A stretch of DNA of 64,000 nt from Grifola frondosa (Eukaryota > Basidiomycota > Agaricomycetes > Polyporales > Grifolaceae): assembly GCA_001683735.1 (NCBI GenBank), contig LUGG01000011.1, positions 558,001-622,000 on the forward strand, given 5' to 3'. This document shows, piece after piece, positions 11,073-23,176 of the stretch; position 1 is the first letter of the stretch; each line of letters opens with the position of its first letter. Below the pieces are notes generated by a model. That model worked only from the letters and a program-made list of their open reading frames with translations. It had not been told where the DNA came from and did no database searches. Made by a program: the position numbers and the translations under genes.

Positions 11073-12603
11073 ATGGCACAAATGCGCGCTGTGCTCATCA
11101 AAGATGAAAAGGGTCCTGTCCAGAATCTGTATCTCGGGCAGACAGCCAAGCCCTCCCAGGACCTGGGCAGGTGCTCGTAAAGGTGCGTCCAAACCTTCGT
11201 GGCACTGGCGTGACTACTATACCTCCTGAGGCCTGATGGCCTCGCCTTCGCGATCATCAACAGATCAAGGCATTCGGCCTTAACCGCATGGACATCATGC
11301 AGCGTGAAGGGAGGTATGCCCTCCCGCCAGGGGCCTCCCCCATCCTCGGCGTGGAGTTCTCCGGGCACGTCGCAGAGGTGGGCGAGGGTGTCACGGAATG
11401 GAAGGAGGGCGATGAGGTCCTGGGACTCGCTGCAGGGGTAACTCCGCCATCTTCTACAACCCTTGCTGATGCTGATGGTCCGCTTTCGCGGACACTCCTA
11501 GGGTGCTTACGCGGAGTACATTGTCGCGCCGCACAAGAACCTCCTGCGGCGGCCCGCGAACCTATCGTGGGAGGAGGCCGCAGGCATCCCCGAGAACTTC
11601 CTCACTGGTGATTTCTGCCACTTTGTGCCTGCGCGTGTGGCTGACCGCCGCGGCTGCAGCGTTCCAGGCCCTCGTCGTGCTCGCCGAGGTCAAGAACGGC
11701 GACGACGTCCTAATCCACGCCGGTGCGTCTGGCGTAGGCATCGCCGCGATCCAACTGGCACGCCTTTATGGCGCGTGGGTACCTCGATCACCGTGCTGTG
11801 CCCTGCGCTGACAGCGGATGCCATCCATCTGTAGGAACACGGTCACTGCCACCGCGTCGACTGCGGAGAAGCTTGAGTGGTTGCTCGCCCAGCCTCAAGG
11901 TGCGACGCACGCGGTCAATTACAAGACGCAGGACTTTGCGGCGGAGGTGAAGCGGACGACGCACGGTCGGGGCGTCGACGTCATCATCGACTTCGTCGGG
12001 CAGAGCCACTGGCACAAGAACATCGACGCGCTCGCCGTGGACGGGCGCATGACGATGCTCGCGCTCCTGAGCGGTCAGTTCCACTTGCGCTCTCTCCGCA
12101 CACGCTGACCTCGCGTCATGCACACAGGTGCCGAGGTGGCTTCGGTCAATTTGGGACCTATCCTCTACAAGCGTCTCCGGATCCAGGGATCGACACTGCG
12201 CGCGCGTCGGAGGAATACCAGGCTGACCTCATCGCCCGGTGCGCTTCTCGTCGGTTCCCCGAGGAGCGGGCGCCAACGCTATATTCTTCACTGCGCTGAC
12301 ATTTTTCCAGGTTCGGGCGCGAGGTGTTGGGTTCCATCACAGGGTGCGGCGGTGCCGGCCCTCTCAAGGTGTTCATCCACAAGGTATGCGTTGACCGCAC
12401 CGGAGCCTCCTCCGCTGACCGCGATGTCCGTGCTTCTTTCCTTGTCTCGTAAAGGTTTACCCGTGGAAGGAAATACAGGACGCGCACCGTGAGATGGAGG
12501 CGAACAAGAATAGGCAAGTCTGGCGTTTGCTGCCCCTTTAGTTTGCTGATTTGGGCTGACGTTCTTATATTCCAGCGGGAAAATCATCGCTGTAGTGGGG
12601 TAA
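11073..12603 (+). CDS. MDR-family NADPH:quinone oxidoreductase (zeta-crystallin-like)
   Basis: Zinc-free medium-chain dehydrogenase/reductase, probably reducing quinones with NADPH in the cytosol. Nine exons: 11073-11182, 11264-11437, 11502-11607, 11660-11774, 11835-12073, 12128-12238, 12311-12383, 12455-12513 and 12576-12603. Visible motifs are [53 protein letters not shown], the cofactor loop [30 protein letters not shown] and [18 protein letters not shown]. Two one-base corrections are needed: a missing C at 11155-11157 ([12 protein letters not shown]) and a missing base near 12200-12207 (STLRAR then [11 protein letters not shown]). The last intron uses GC-AG (donor at 12514), since AATAG joined to CGGGAAAATC gives N-S-G-K-I. 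Substrate not determinable. Confidence 0.85.
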
Positions 12604-14083
12604 GAAGCTGAACGGCTGCAATTATTGGAGTGCAGAGGCCCTAAGGGAGCTGCACGTATATTCCCCATGGCAAATTGCCGTTGGCGGCTCGAGGACTGCG
12701 TGTAGCACACTTGGACATGGTATGCGGAATACAGATAAATTCATTCCACTAAATATGTTGCAAGTGAACTTGGTTGGAACTTGGTCATCTCCTCCAATCC
12801 GGAAAGAACCTCGTCGTTGCCTAGATAAAACACCGGACTTCCGATGGGTACGGAGGCAACGGGAGGGGATCTGCATATTGTGAGTACGCCGCCCCTTAAG
12901 CTCCCACATTAATGGGTGTTCCTGCTTCGGGCGATGTGCAAAGGGAACTGGGCAGGACGCGGGCATCGCCTGCACGCCTATCGCCGATTCGCTGTACTAT
13001 ATCGGTACATAAGAGAAGCTCTGCGCTGCGTCGGAAGCGCGGCTCGTGTACCACAGATGTACCCATTATTGGAAGGACTTGTTCTCCTGCTCTACAGATT
13101 CGCTCGGCTTCGAATGGGCTGGCTGGCGCTCGATGGTCAGCGATGGCTGGCCAGTTGTGTCCGCATGACGCGCCCGCAGGCGTCCGGTGACCAGAGGAAT
13201 GGAGCAATTGAGTGGCATGGCTGGCCAACGAATTCAATGGATGTCGACCTGCAGGAGGGTCAGTGTGATGTGATGTCGCAAGGATGGTAGAATTTGGGTT
13301 TGAGTTGGGACTTCAGTACTTCTGCTGTTAGACAAGGGTCCGTGAAAGATGGAGGTTCGCTCTAGACTGTGGGGAGCCGCGTGGTTCACAGTTCTTGAGA
13401 CTAATGGGGTAACACACCTCCAAGACGCCGCGGGAGATGCATGGTAGTACGCCATTCTTGCGCACCGCAGATCAGCGAGGTATGTGACGAGATGTGAGAC
13501 GCGCCGCGACCGCAGAAGATTAGTGCTGCTGAGGAACTCTAGACTTCTTGGCGTCGAGAGAATATTTTTTAGATACGGTGTGTGCTTGAGGTTGATAATG
13601 CACGGTACGCTACTGGGTAAGTACGCAACGCGGTAAGTACTAGATTTCGATGCTGATGATAATAGAAAATGTAAAAGCATATCGAGAATGCGAATCAAGT
13701 GTATTTGTCCGAACCTGAGTGGCCCGATATATTATTGTCTGTTGCAATGAATCTCTGAAATTTCAAGACGACGTCCGCAACTGAGCTGAACTAGTTCGGA
13801 TGGAGGTCGTTTAGGGTCGGCTATATGAGATCTCGATCAAACCGGAGGAGCAAGCGCTATAGCTTAGCAGATGGAACTCGAGCTAACGAGCTACTAATCT
13901 CCAAACTTCCGTTCCAGACGTTTATCTGATACATGTATCCTCATTGGATCCATATTGTACGTGTGTGGCTCTGCTCGGCCCCAGCATATGTGATCCAATG
14001 CCGCAGCCTATGTGGAACACTGCTTCAACCCATCACCGGAATTCGATCACAGCATTTGTGGCGCACAATTGTGCCACAAAAGC
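12604..14083. other. Intergenic
   Basis: About 1.5 kb. The longest frame (minus, 13234-13698) has low-complexity Ser/Leu composition and no domain; I do not accept it. A palindrome CACAATTGTG lies near 14065 just upstream of the ORF B TATA box. Confidence 0.4.
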
Positions 14084-14090
14084 TATAAAG
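14084..14090 (+). promoter_or_regulatory. TATA box upstream of small ORF B
   Basis: TATAAAG, 159 bp before the ATG of ORF B. It is followed by pyrimidine-rich leader sequence, as expected near a fungal transcription start. Confidence 0.5.
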
Positions 14091-14242
14091 ACCCCCGCGT
14101 GCTCGTCTCTCCGCCTCTCATACCCCCAAGCCAACTCACCCGCCGCCAGTGACAATATTCTCTTAGCCGTCCGCGTTATACACATTGCCCATCCTCACCC
14201 ATCGCAAACTCGTACATCCCGACGCAATCCATTCCCATTAAC

Positions 14243-14377
14243 ATGCCGTCCCCATTCGAGTCCACCATTTCCCTCAACTCTGCCTCGACCTCGGCCGCCT
14301 CGAAACCATCCTCACGTCCTTCCCCGCAGAGCGTCATCCGTGCCAGCGCAAGCTCGTCCGCGCCGGTCTTCTTCTGA
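14243..14377 (+). CDS. Small ORF B, GPVFF-tail peptide family
   Basis: A 44-residue ORF: MPSPFESTISLNSAST, then AASKPSSRPSPQS and the end VIRASASSSAPVFF, TGA. Compared with ORFs A and C it keeps the KP...RPS core, the (I/V)-I/x-R motif and the PVFF end, with Ala in place of Gly before Pro. It has no signal peptide or cysteine and is rich in Ser and Ala. It sits alone between the oxidoreductase and the F-box gene. Longer overlapping frames exist here but have no such family support. Function unknown. Confidence 0.5.
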   Translation: MPSPFESTISLNSASTSAASKPSSRPSPQSVIRASASSSAPVFF

Positions 14378-15954
14378 ACCCCACCGTTCCCCGCATCCGC
14401 CAGCGAGCACCTATCGCCGGTGCCGGCTCGATCACAATCAGACATCAGACATCATACGGCCGTCCAGGACAGTTGTCTTTCGTGGCATGTTCCAAAGTGT
14501 GCACCTCGCGGAATGTACTCGGGGTGTCACATCGGGCAATTTTTGTATCCCGGCTGCTTCGCCGAAGATTTCTCGACTGGAAGGGTGTTGCTATTCGCAG
14601 CGCTCCGAGTCAGCTGCGCACGATTACGCGCTACACATACGCTCGCCTAATGGAGATAGAAGGAGTGGAGAACGAAGGGAGCACATGCGTCGCTGTAGTT
14701 TTCGAGGATAAGGGACTGGGCAAAGACGAAGCTTGGATCCAAATATATGGACCTAATACGCTGCAGCACTCTAGTTCTCGATGATACCTAGAACTTAGTT
14801 ACAAACACTCTTGCTCTGTATTTCAAATCCTCATATGTGACATGAATTCGGTTGTCCACAATCACTCGTATGAGAGCAAGGGAGGAAAGATGCTCTAGTA
14901 TCATCGCTGAACTAATTAATGTGTTGCAATCTCCGTGTCGAGCTAGTTTGATCTGTGGAAGATTCGCCGACGCGTCGGACGCGTTGAGATCACGTGAGCC
15001 ACGAAGCTCGTCAGGTTCAAACTCAAGAATCGCTGTTACTTGCTACCATCTCGAATGCTGAACCTATCATACTACAGAAAGGCACTTACAGTGGCCCTTT
15101 TTGCGAACCTTTACATAATCTAAAACAGATGTATAGCCCCGAATACGATTGCGACGGTGGGATTCGGTACACCCTACTGTGCATTGCACAGTCATAGTCT
15201 GGAAAGTGTCGATGATGCGATAGTATGTTATCAACCATCGTATCTCGTCTCCGTATAGTTCTCACTCACTGACATGTGCTCACTCGTTCCTTGTAGAGAT
15301 TTCTGATATTCTCATGAGCACTTTCAGTGCATCAACGCGCAGTGATGCACCGCCTACAGCGCCAACTGCACCGCATCTCTCTTCTATCTATGATTCCATC
15401 ACTCAGCGTTAACAAAGTTTATTCGACTGCTCCACCCTGCACGGAATTGGAAGTTCCGTCAAAGCCGGTGATTTTTGCGCGTGCATTACCTGGGAGAAAT
15501 GCTTTCGAGCGGTTGAGGTTGTAGCTGCGCAGCACGATCGCGGCTTAACAGGTGTATTTGGCAAACAAGCCTCGACCAGCGCGCGCGGTGTTAATGGACA
15601 CGTTTCTTGGTATTTATGACGGGAGGTATTTTACTATGATGCCGCTTCGAGAACTGTGTTTGCTTTCACTTCGACGTTGTTGACACGATGATGCTGCCAT
15701 GTCTTCAGAAAAAAAAATTCTGTGAAATGGCACCGTTTCGCGCCGGATATACGAGTGCTCAGTTGCTTCACTAGTATTCCTCCTGAGGGTTGAGTCCAGT
15801 GTCGATGAGAGCCAGGATCCCTTCAGCGCCAACGCGTAGGTCATGTCACGTGCATATTATCTGTGTCACGAGCTCACAACGCCACCGTTGTTGAATTCGA
15901 ACCTCGACTTCCATTAACGAGATCCATCCGCATCTTCGCCGATTTGCTTCTATC
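14378..15954. other. Intergenic upstream of the F-box gene
   Basis: About 1.6 kb with several short frames and no recognisable domain. It should contain the F-box gene promoter near 15850-15950. Confidence 0.4.
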
Positions 15955-18448
15955 ATGGCTCGTAAGATGATTACTCGTAGTAGTCAACGTGCCTCCAACA
16001 CTGCTGTGGCCGTGGAAACTGCTCCGAAAGTTGTTCGGACTCGTAAGGGTCGCGCCACTGCGGCCGTGGCAACCCCGCAGGTTACTCAAGTCGTTCAGCG
16101 TGTTATTCGGTGCCGTAGAGGTGGCCTCAAGGATATAGCCAACATGCCTTTGGATATTGTTTTTGAGGTAAAGATGTTCTACGGAATGTTTTTCGATGTG
16201 TCACTGCAGCAGCTGATTCTTATCATCGTAGATATTCATGTATTTGGATCCGAGCGATCTATTGCATTTAGCAAGAACAAGCAAGGATCTTCGAACTATA
16301 TTGATGAATCGCTCATCGGAATACGTATGGAAGGCTTCTCGTCAGCAAGCAAGAAATCTCCCGGAACGTCCGCCATTTCTTAGCGAACCGGCTTTCGCGA
16401 ATTTGCTGTTCTCGCCTCACTGCCATGTGAGTTCATTACATCGTATCTGTAAACATAATGACCTATTGCCTCGTTAGAAATGTCTCCAAGGCAATATCAG
16501 GAAAGTCGAGTGGGATTTCTTTGTTAGATATTGTAAGAAGTGCTCGGAGAAAACGTACGTCAGGACGCATTGATATTAGTCATGCACGGACTAATGATTT
16601 TTAGGATCACTCATAAATGCGGAGTTGAAGCAATGCAATTGTGTCCTGACTTGCATCCACGTCATGTTCTTACCTCTCTCAGTTTGTGGTCAATACTGTT
16701 ATCGGTTCATCCATAATCTCACATATTTTTCGTGCAGGAGACCAGGGGATGTTTTACCATGTAACTGAAGTCAAGGATCTTCTTCGGTCGTGGCGTAAGT
16801 TCTCCGACTATGAGAAGGCCGCATTCGTTAAGAAGCAGAAATTACACGTCGAAGAATTGCGTCGAGTAGGTGTTTCGACCAACGCGAATTGTTCCCAAGC
16901 TCATATTTGCTTTTAGTATGCATCCCTGCTCAGAACATGGGATACGGACAAGAGTAGACAGAGAGCGGACGAACTGGCTGATATCAAGAATGAACGGCTA
17001 AAGATGTAAGTCCACGTGCAATGAAGGGGAATCTCGTTCTAAAAATGCTTTTCTTCGTGTATCAGGATCAAGGAATATCTGCGAAAGGAGGGTTGGGGCC
17101 CAGAGCTTGATTTTTGGGGACGCGACACAGATCGGAAACTGCTATCGCATGAAGTTGTCCGAAAAGCCGTCAAACTGACAGAAAGGAGTAAGCTTCCTGA
17201 TGAAATCCGTCTACTTGGATTAATATTTTCTTTTACCAGATTGGCCAAAAGTTCGCGATACATTGACTCCGCTAGTGGAGGAAACACGGGAGAGACGTCT
17301 CAAAGAAGAACGCGAGACTGCACTCAAATCTCGTCTCTATATTCTCCGAAACATGATCATCGACTATAAAAAGGAAACCCCTCGCACGGTCGAAACCGAA
17401 TTTCTGCCTCGATTCGCGGAGTTTGCTTTTATGCCGGAGTTCAAAGCTCTGATCGATGTTCCGAGTTCGACTAAAGTCACTCTCGACATCTTCCTTCCCT
17501 TGCGGGCCTCGATGCCGAAATTTATCGCACGCTGGCAAGCAGACTCCAAGGCGAAATTAGCAGCAATCGTCGACAAGCGCATAGGAATATCGAAGGATCC
17601 GCTCAACCTAGCTATTGCCGTTTTCACCTGTTCATCTTGTAAAAGGCTACTTCGCTATCCCGAGGTCGTCGCCCACCGCTGCTTGCGACAACAGGGATTT
17701 TGGTATAATCAAACAGATCTGTATCGCAAAGCTGTATACCTTACTCGGGGTCTCCAGGCTTGGAGCAGCACTCCCCTGAGACTGGGTGACGCCTTCAAGA
17801 ATGCGCGAAAGGTTCTTGAATGTTGCGGTAAGGACCCCGACACCACGACTCAAGAAGAGATGGACGAGCTGGATGTGCGCTTCAGGTGCAAATCTTGTGA
17901 ATCTAAATACCCTTTCAAGCGCGAGATTATGAACTGGCGGATGGCGGTGAGTGCATTTGATGCATTGAGTAGTTCGGTACGCTGAATTCTGGTGCAGGTA
18001 TCGCATCAGGACACTTTCAATACCAAGCGGGTATGGATATTAGCTAGTGAGGACGAGAAGGATAAAGCAAGGGCGTTGGAAGACAACATGCAAGTATATA
18101 ACAAGAGGATACGCGAGGAAATGTATCAGTGGAACTGTTCAAGATGCATGGACTCGCGCGGCCGGGATCGCTCCCTTGAACAGCTTGTTAATCATCTATG
18201 GCAGAGGTACGTGACTAAATTCTCTGCCATTTCTCTGCTGATTTGTGTTCACCGTATGAAGCCACCAGGTGGAGAATGCAACCGTCGCAGGAGGAGATAT
18301 ATATCATGACCCGGATCACGCACCTCTCAAAGATTCCGTGTGGTTGATCTCGGACACAGTATCTCCGACGGAGCTTGACGCTGATGACAGTCGCCGCATT
18401 GATGATGGACAAGCGTGTTACTACTCATTCAAAAGCGATGGTAGTTAA
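15955..18448 (+). CDS. F-box protein (Agaricomycete type), ten exons
   Basis: Probable substrate receptor of an SCF ubiquitin ligase. Exons 15955-16167, 16232-16426, 16478-16554, 16605-16681, 16738-16865, 16917-17005, 17066-17187, 17240-17946, 17998-18206 and 18262-18448. The F-box is built across the first intron: DIANMPLDIVFE joined to IFMYLDPSDLLHLARTSKDL, then YVWKASRQQARNLP, the usual layout in this expanded family. A basic amino-terminal arm (MARKMITRSSQRAS) precedes it. Downstream are Cys pairs that may bind metal (KKCSEKT, THKCGVEAMQLCP, FTCSSCKRLL, RFRCKSCESKYPF, WNCSRCMD). The carboxyl part is mostly helical and charged. The fourth junction uses donor GTTTGT. Target proteins cannot be predicted. 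Confidence 0.8.
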
Positions 18449-19079
18449 GCCGCGGAGGCCTTTCATGTTATTAAATTTTCGTATTTTCAAAGAGCTCACT
18501 TATGGATATTATTCGCAAGTTGCGTTGTGGTGCTATTGCGCTCGGGGCAGCGTCTAGCGCCACTCGAGTCTGCCCAAACAAGCGAAGCCTCAAGGATGGC
18601 CGCAATGCAAAAATGAGCTGCTCGTCTTCGGCATCGAGCTACGTGGAAGTTTATTGAATCGTTACAGCATTATTAGCAATTATTCGGAACTCACATATTT
18701 TGACATTGTTTTCGTAGGGACATGCTTTAGATATCGATTTTCACATCGTCTCCATGGCTATCGGTCTCATCTCTGCCCAACCAGCTCGTCCGAACTTTTG
18801 GGGGTGCGTCCATCCACCCTATGCATTCCTTCAGTACCCCCCAATTCCCTCGTGCACCGAACATGTCGGACATTCACATTCGTTAAACGGATGCAATTAG
18901 TCCAAATAGCGCGCGCATAGTCCGCTAATGCAGAAGATTCTAGATCGGGTTTGACTTCAATAGGTCTGGAGACATAAGTCAACGATTGGAATGATCCTGC
19001 TGGATTGTTTTCACCGAAACCAAACCCGGCAGATCCGTCCCTCTGGTGCGCAATAGTGAGTTCTTAACGCTTCAGTAGC
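18449..19079. other. Intergenic
   Basis: Start of a 4.7 kb gene-poor tract. I see no domain-bearing frame in this part. Confidence 0.4.
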
Positions 19080-19558
19080 ACGCCCGTCTAATTGTTAGGC
19101 CGTAACAGTCGACGTCTACTCCGTGAAGTACTCTTTCATGGCCAATTGCTTGAGCTTCCGCCTGCGCGGCACGAACGTGCTCGCCTTCGTACAGCGCATT
19201 CCGGCCCGTTAGAGCGCTGTGCTATTGTGTGCAAAGCCACCGAATCAGCTTGACGCTGTGGAGTGCGAGGTTATGTGGTAAAACTACGCTTCCGCTGCCG
19301 TGATACACGAGATCAGTAAGTTACTGCTTTTAGTGACAGTATTTCATACGCATACCTATGCACAAGGAGACGCAGTACTGCATTAGTCGCAGGTGACCCT
19401 ACAACCGTCGGACTTGGCCGGGGATGATCTTCCCAAAAATGTGCGTCTCAGAGCACAAGCGTTCTGTCCGAGTCTCGGCCGGGAAGCGCGCTGATCCATT
19501 CATGTGCGCGAGCTGCAAACTTCTCCGGAACTAGTGCGTCTGATTCGAACCAGGCCAT
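19080..19558 (-). pseudogene. Possible decayed gene fragment
   Basis: Two stretches on the minus strand look protein-like but are out of frame and interrupted by stops. One starts at an ATG at 19558 (MAWFESDALVPEKFAARAHE, then WISALPGRDSDR). The other lies near 19210-19095 (GRNALYEGEHVRAAQAEA, then QAIGHERVLHGVDVDC). I do not recognise the family with certainty. Stops in between argue for a relic rather than an active gene, although the one-base errors common in this window could add to the damage. Confidence 0.25.
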
Positions 19559-20188
19559 CGGCGCGTATTTTGGTACGCAGCAATATACCATATTTTGGTC
19601 AACACTGATCAACTCAGCTGGAGTGTTGCTGGGGTTTTACATGCAGTGGTGGAAACTCATTGATCCTCTCGCGCTCGATTTGGTCACGTACCTTCCTGAT
19701 TTAGGTCAGCAGCAAGCTCATGATGCCGGTGTTGCCTTGAAATATTATTCCCGATGCAGAAAGCTGGGGCCGCAACCAAAGGCAGGTCTCAAGTTTCGAC
19801 ATGACTCTCTTTCTACACAGCTAAACTATTTCAGGCTGAGCCTAGCCGGCACAATGCCACCCAGAATGCAAGGACCTACACGAATGCATGGGCAGAACTT
19901 GGCAGTCCTCGTTAGCAGAATCTATTATCGCCTGCCCACTCCTCCTACGGTATATTGCAGGCTGTAATATACGGCGCAGAGCTGTCCCCGTGAAACATAT
20001 GGAGTGAGAGCATGACGTTTCGGACGGCATGTTTCCCGAGTATACAGAGCCAGCACTGACCTGCGCTGTTCACCAAATATTCCGACTCATTCGTTGAGGT
20101 TGATCACCGCCAGAAAACACTGCACACCCACCTCATCGTGAGTTTTTCCCGCAGCTCTGCAGGGTGCTGCCGTAGTGCTCAGAGTCGC

Positions 20189-20603
20189 ATGCCACTCCAG
20201 ACGAAGTCCATGCTCGCCTCTCGGATCGGCATCGTCGTCTTTGTATCGCACGCTGCCTCCATCTGCCTGGAATATAAGTACGTGCCCTCCGCTGTCTGCG
20301 CACATCCGCTGACGCACTTTTGCATTGCACACAGCTTCGGCATCATCGACGACGGCGAGGACGTCGGCACCGGCTAATTTCGCTGTACGTGTCTCTTCCT
20401 TTCCCCCTCCCCATTAGACACTGACTGGCGACTGCATATGCGGTCGTGGACGACTCCTGCAACCAGGTCGCGGGCACGATCACGAGCAACCTGTGCGACG
20501 ACCCGCTCTTCTCATGCTCGCCCCGCCGATCACGATCACTAGGCTCTACCTGGACGGACTGAAGTGCGTCGCGCCGCTGTGGCTTATTGCCGTGTTGTAC
20601 TGA
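20189..20603 (+). CDS. Possible small secreted Cys-containing protein (disrupted)
   Basis: The start at 20189 or 20210 gives a hydrophobic leader (MLASRIGIVVFVSHAAS). A GTACGT-CACACAG intron would join it to FGIIDDGEDVGT. A further block reads AYAVVDDSCNQVAGTITSNL then CDDPLFSC, followed one base out of frame by APPITITRLYLDGLKC and a hydrophobic end LWLIAVLY, stop at 20601. At least two frame corrections are required, so it may be a relic. The Cys spacing and leader suggest a secreted or surface protein; nothing more can be said. Confidence 0.3.
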
Positions 20604-23039
20604 CGCATGCGTACAGATGCGTACATGTAGTTATGCGTGCAGAGGCGACCCGAACTCGGGCAACTGCGGCCGTACGCCCGTGCAAGTTTGCGTATGTCGC
20701 TGTTGCCTGTTTCTCTGAGTGCGAAGCTGGATGAATGCGTTTTGTGTTGTTCAGTGCCGCAACGATGGAAACTACGCACAAATTTGAAGGTGAAGTCGAT
20801 GTATGATTATGGATCGGTACTTGATTACTATGTCCAAACTATTACAATTTATGCTTCAACTCGATGCAAGGTGTCTACAGAGGTATGGTGTCAAACGATG
20901 GTTCATGAATGTTTGTTGGACGCACTGCCACCGACACTTATGGTTTAGCGTGACATGCTAGCTACACGCACGCTAACCGAAAGGATAACTGTGAGATTGC
21001 TTGCTTGTATAGATGCTTCGTAAAATCGCCGGCGGATCCGAGATAAACTTGCGGCCACTTGCATGTAAATGCCAATGCTCTAATGTTCAACTGGCACTCT
21101 TCATACATCCGGCCCGCTGGTATATCAGATCACGCACAATGCTTGCGAAATTGTGCATATCTAAGAGGTAGATTGTCGAGCGGCATAGATACCGCAGAAT
21201 AAGCATCGCTGACATGCGTCGTGCGAAGCATAACTCAGCAAGACGGGTCTGACAGAAGTATCTGTCACCGCGGCGGCAAGGATGCTCCACTGGGGACGAG
21301 CGCGAACATGCCAGCGGGATCGAGACGAGGTCTCTCGCGCGCGGGTCAGCGATTGACGACGCAACCTGTCTATATCAAATTCAGGGTCGGCCGGCGCAGC
21401 GGTGGGTGCTGACTGAAGTTGAGCGACGTCTTCCCAGGCACGCCTGATGCAATTCAGCCCGACGTCGCGCAGGGCAGGAGCCGCCGGAATCTGCAGAGTG
21501 CATTGTCATGCTGTGCGTGTTGCCTCGCTAGCGCGTGTTCCTGATTGACGGCTATATTGGGCTGGTGAGGGGTGACTAGGTGCAATGCGGGGATATGTAC
21601 GTACCTGACACGCTTATGCAGGTCCTGTAGTTGCCGAGTGTTACTGAACGCCGCTGATGATGCGCGGCACCTGGGCTGGCCCCTCAAGCGGCGGGGACGA
21701 GTCACTGATCGCTGTTGCTGCTAGGTGGCAATTTGAATGGGGCCCGACAAGCGCGACCATCATCAGCGCACGCATCGAGTGCTCTCGGCTGCAGGGTCTT
21801 TGAGGTTAGATGCGAGTGATCTGAGAGGCATACGTACAAACAGACAACGAAGAACTGTCAAGTCCGAGTAGGCTGGCGGGTCTTGGATGGGATGTAACTT
21901 GAGCGGGGCGCGGGTGCCACTAATCAATATTCAATATAGGTCACCAATACAGTCGCAGGACTTCTTCACCGCGGTTCTCGAGGCTCTCATGATTTATGTC
22001 CAGCCAAACCACGGGAATGAAAGTGCTTGAAGGGACACAATTCGAGCTGCGGAGAGATTGGAATCGCGACATATGGAGGATCGATCGATGCAGGTCTGGT
22101 TCCGCGAGATCTGAGTTCGACAGAGTTCGGTAGGCGTGACAGGTTCGGCTACGGTTCAGCTCGCCTCGCCCGCCGCTGGACGCTCTCGCTCTGAATTCAC
22201 TGGATTGTCAATCACCGGCAGCGGCATGTCTTTATGTTTGATTTGTCTGCTCCATCAGCCGCGAAGGGAATAGGAAGACACGGATGACTCACCCATCCAC
22301 GGTCACTGGCCAGCTCATACACGCTCGTCTAGATACTTGTCCTCTAACTCATCTCTTGGTCCTGATATCACAGCCCTGACACTGCCTCACGCTGTCCAAA
22401 CTCCAAACGTTCGACATGCAGCGTGCATGACTCAGCCCAAGAGATGGAAGTCTGCGTTCGCGACAAATACCAAGGCTGTTGCGGTGAGTCTAGACGTAAT
22501 ATATGGTGATGGTCTGTCTTGACATTGGGCTTCGGCAAGGCGTTGTGAGCCCGTTGGGGAAGTTCTGCCCCGGTGCGCAGTTGCCTCTCAATGGCAAGCA
22601 GAATTCGCACCGTTTAATATTGATTCTAGCGCAGTGAGTCAGGGAAGGGCGTCTCCCCGCCGTCTTCTCCCCTGAACACCCCTGATGAAGTCGCAGTTTG
22701 AAGCGTTCTTTGAACTTCCTTTGGCCACCCCTCCTGGTCAGCGCTGCGTTCTGTCGTTATGTAACTCCTGTAACTCCCGGAATGAAACACAACGACCACA
22801 TGCTGCGCGAACCCATCTCTTAATCACGGCCAAGTTTCCGCATATTTGTTCCATTGGTCAGGCCAAGCCGCGCAGCGGGTCAGCACCGCCGCGATCGCGA
22901 TGCTCAGCACAGGGCTCATACGGCACCGTCCTATTATCATCTCGACCCCGGCATGCTTGAGAATTCCTTATGCGTTTCGGAGTCATTACACGTCACCCGT
23001 ACTCTCCAGATCCTCCGGCGCCTCCTTCTTCGGCGGGCG
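20604..23039. other. Gene-poor tract
   Basis: About 2.4 kb with short frames on both strands, none with recognisable domains, no terminal repeats and no transposase or reverse-transcriptase motifs that I can see. Confidence 0.4.
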
Positions 23040-23046
23040 TATAAAG
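23040..23046 (+). promoter_or_regulatory. TATA box upstream of small ORF C
   Basis: TATAAAG 137 bp before the ATG at 23177, followed by a C/T-rich leader. Confidence 0.5.
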
Positions 23047-23176
23047 CCAAGTCCGCAATATCCGTCCTCCTCATCTTACCTATCGCAGCAATCCCGCTCT
23101 CGAAACAAATATCCCTGCGTCTTATTACTGGCGTTACACCCTCACCCTCACCAACTTCTTCTCCATCCTCACTACA

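Noticed and set aside
13234..13698. 154-codon minus-strand frame
   Set aside because: Ser/Leu/Arg-biased, with no motif, splice context or neighbour support.
13944..14711. 255-codon frame overlapping small ORF B
   Set aside because: Low-complexity composition without domain features; it also runs through the TATA box and leader of ORF B.
19530..19565. tRNA T-loop-like GGTTCGAATC on the minus strand
   Set aside because: No acceptor stem, D-arm or anticodon arm can be drawn around it; the sequence fits a coding relic better.
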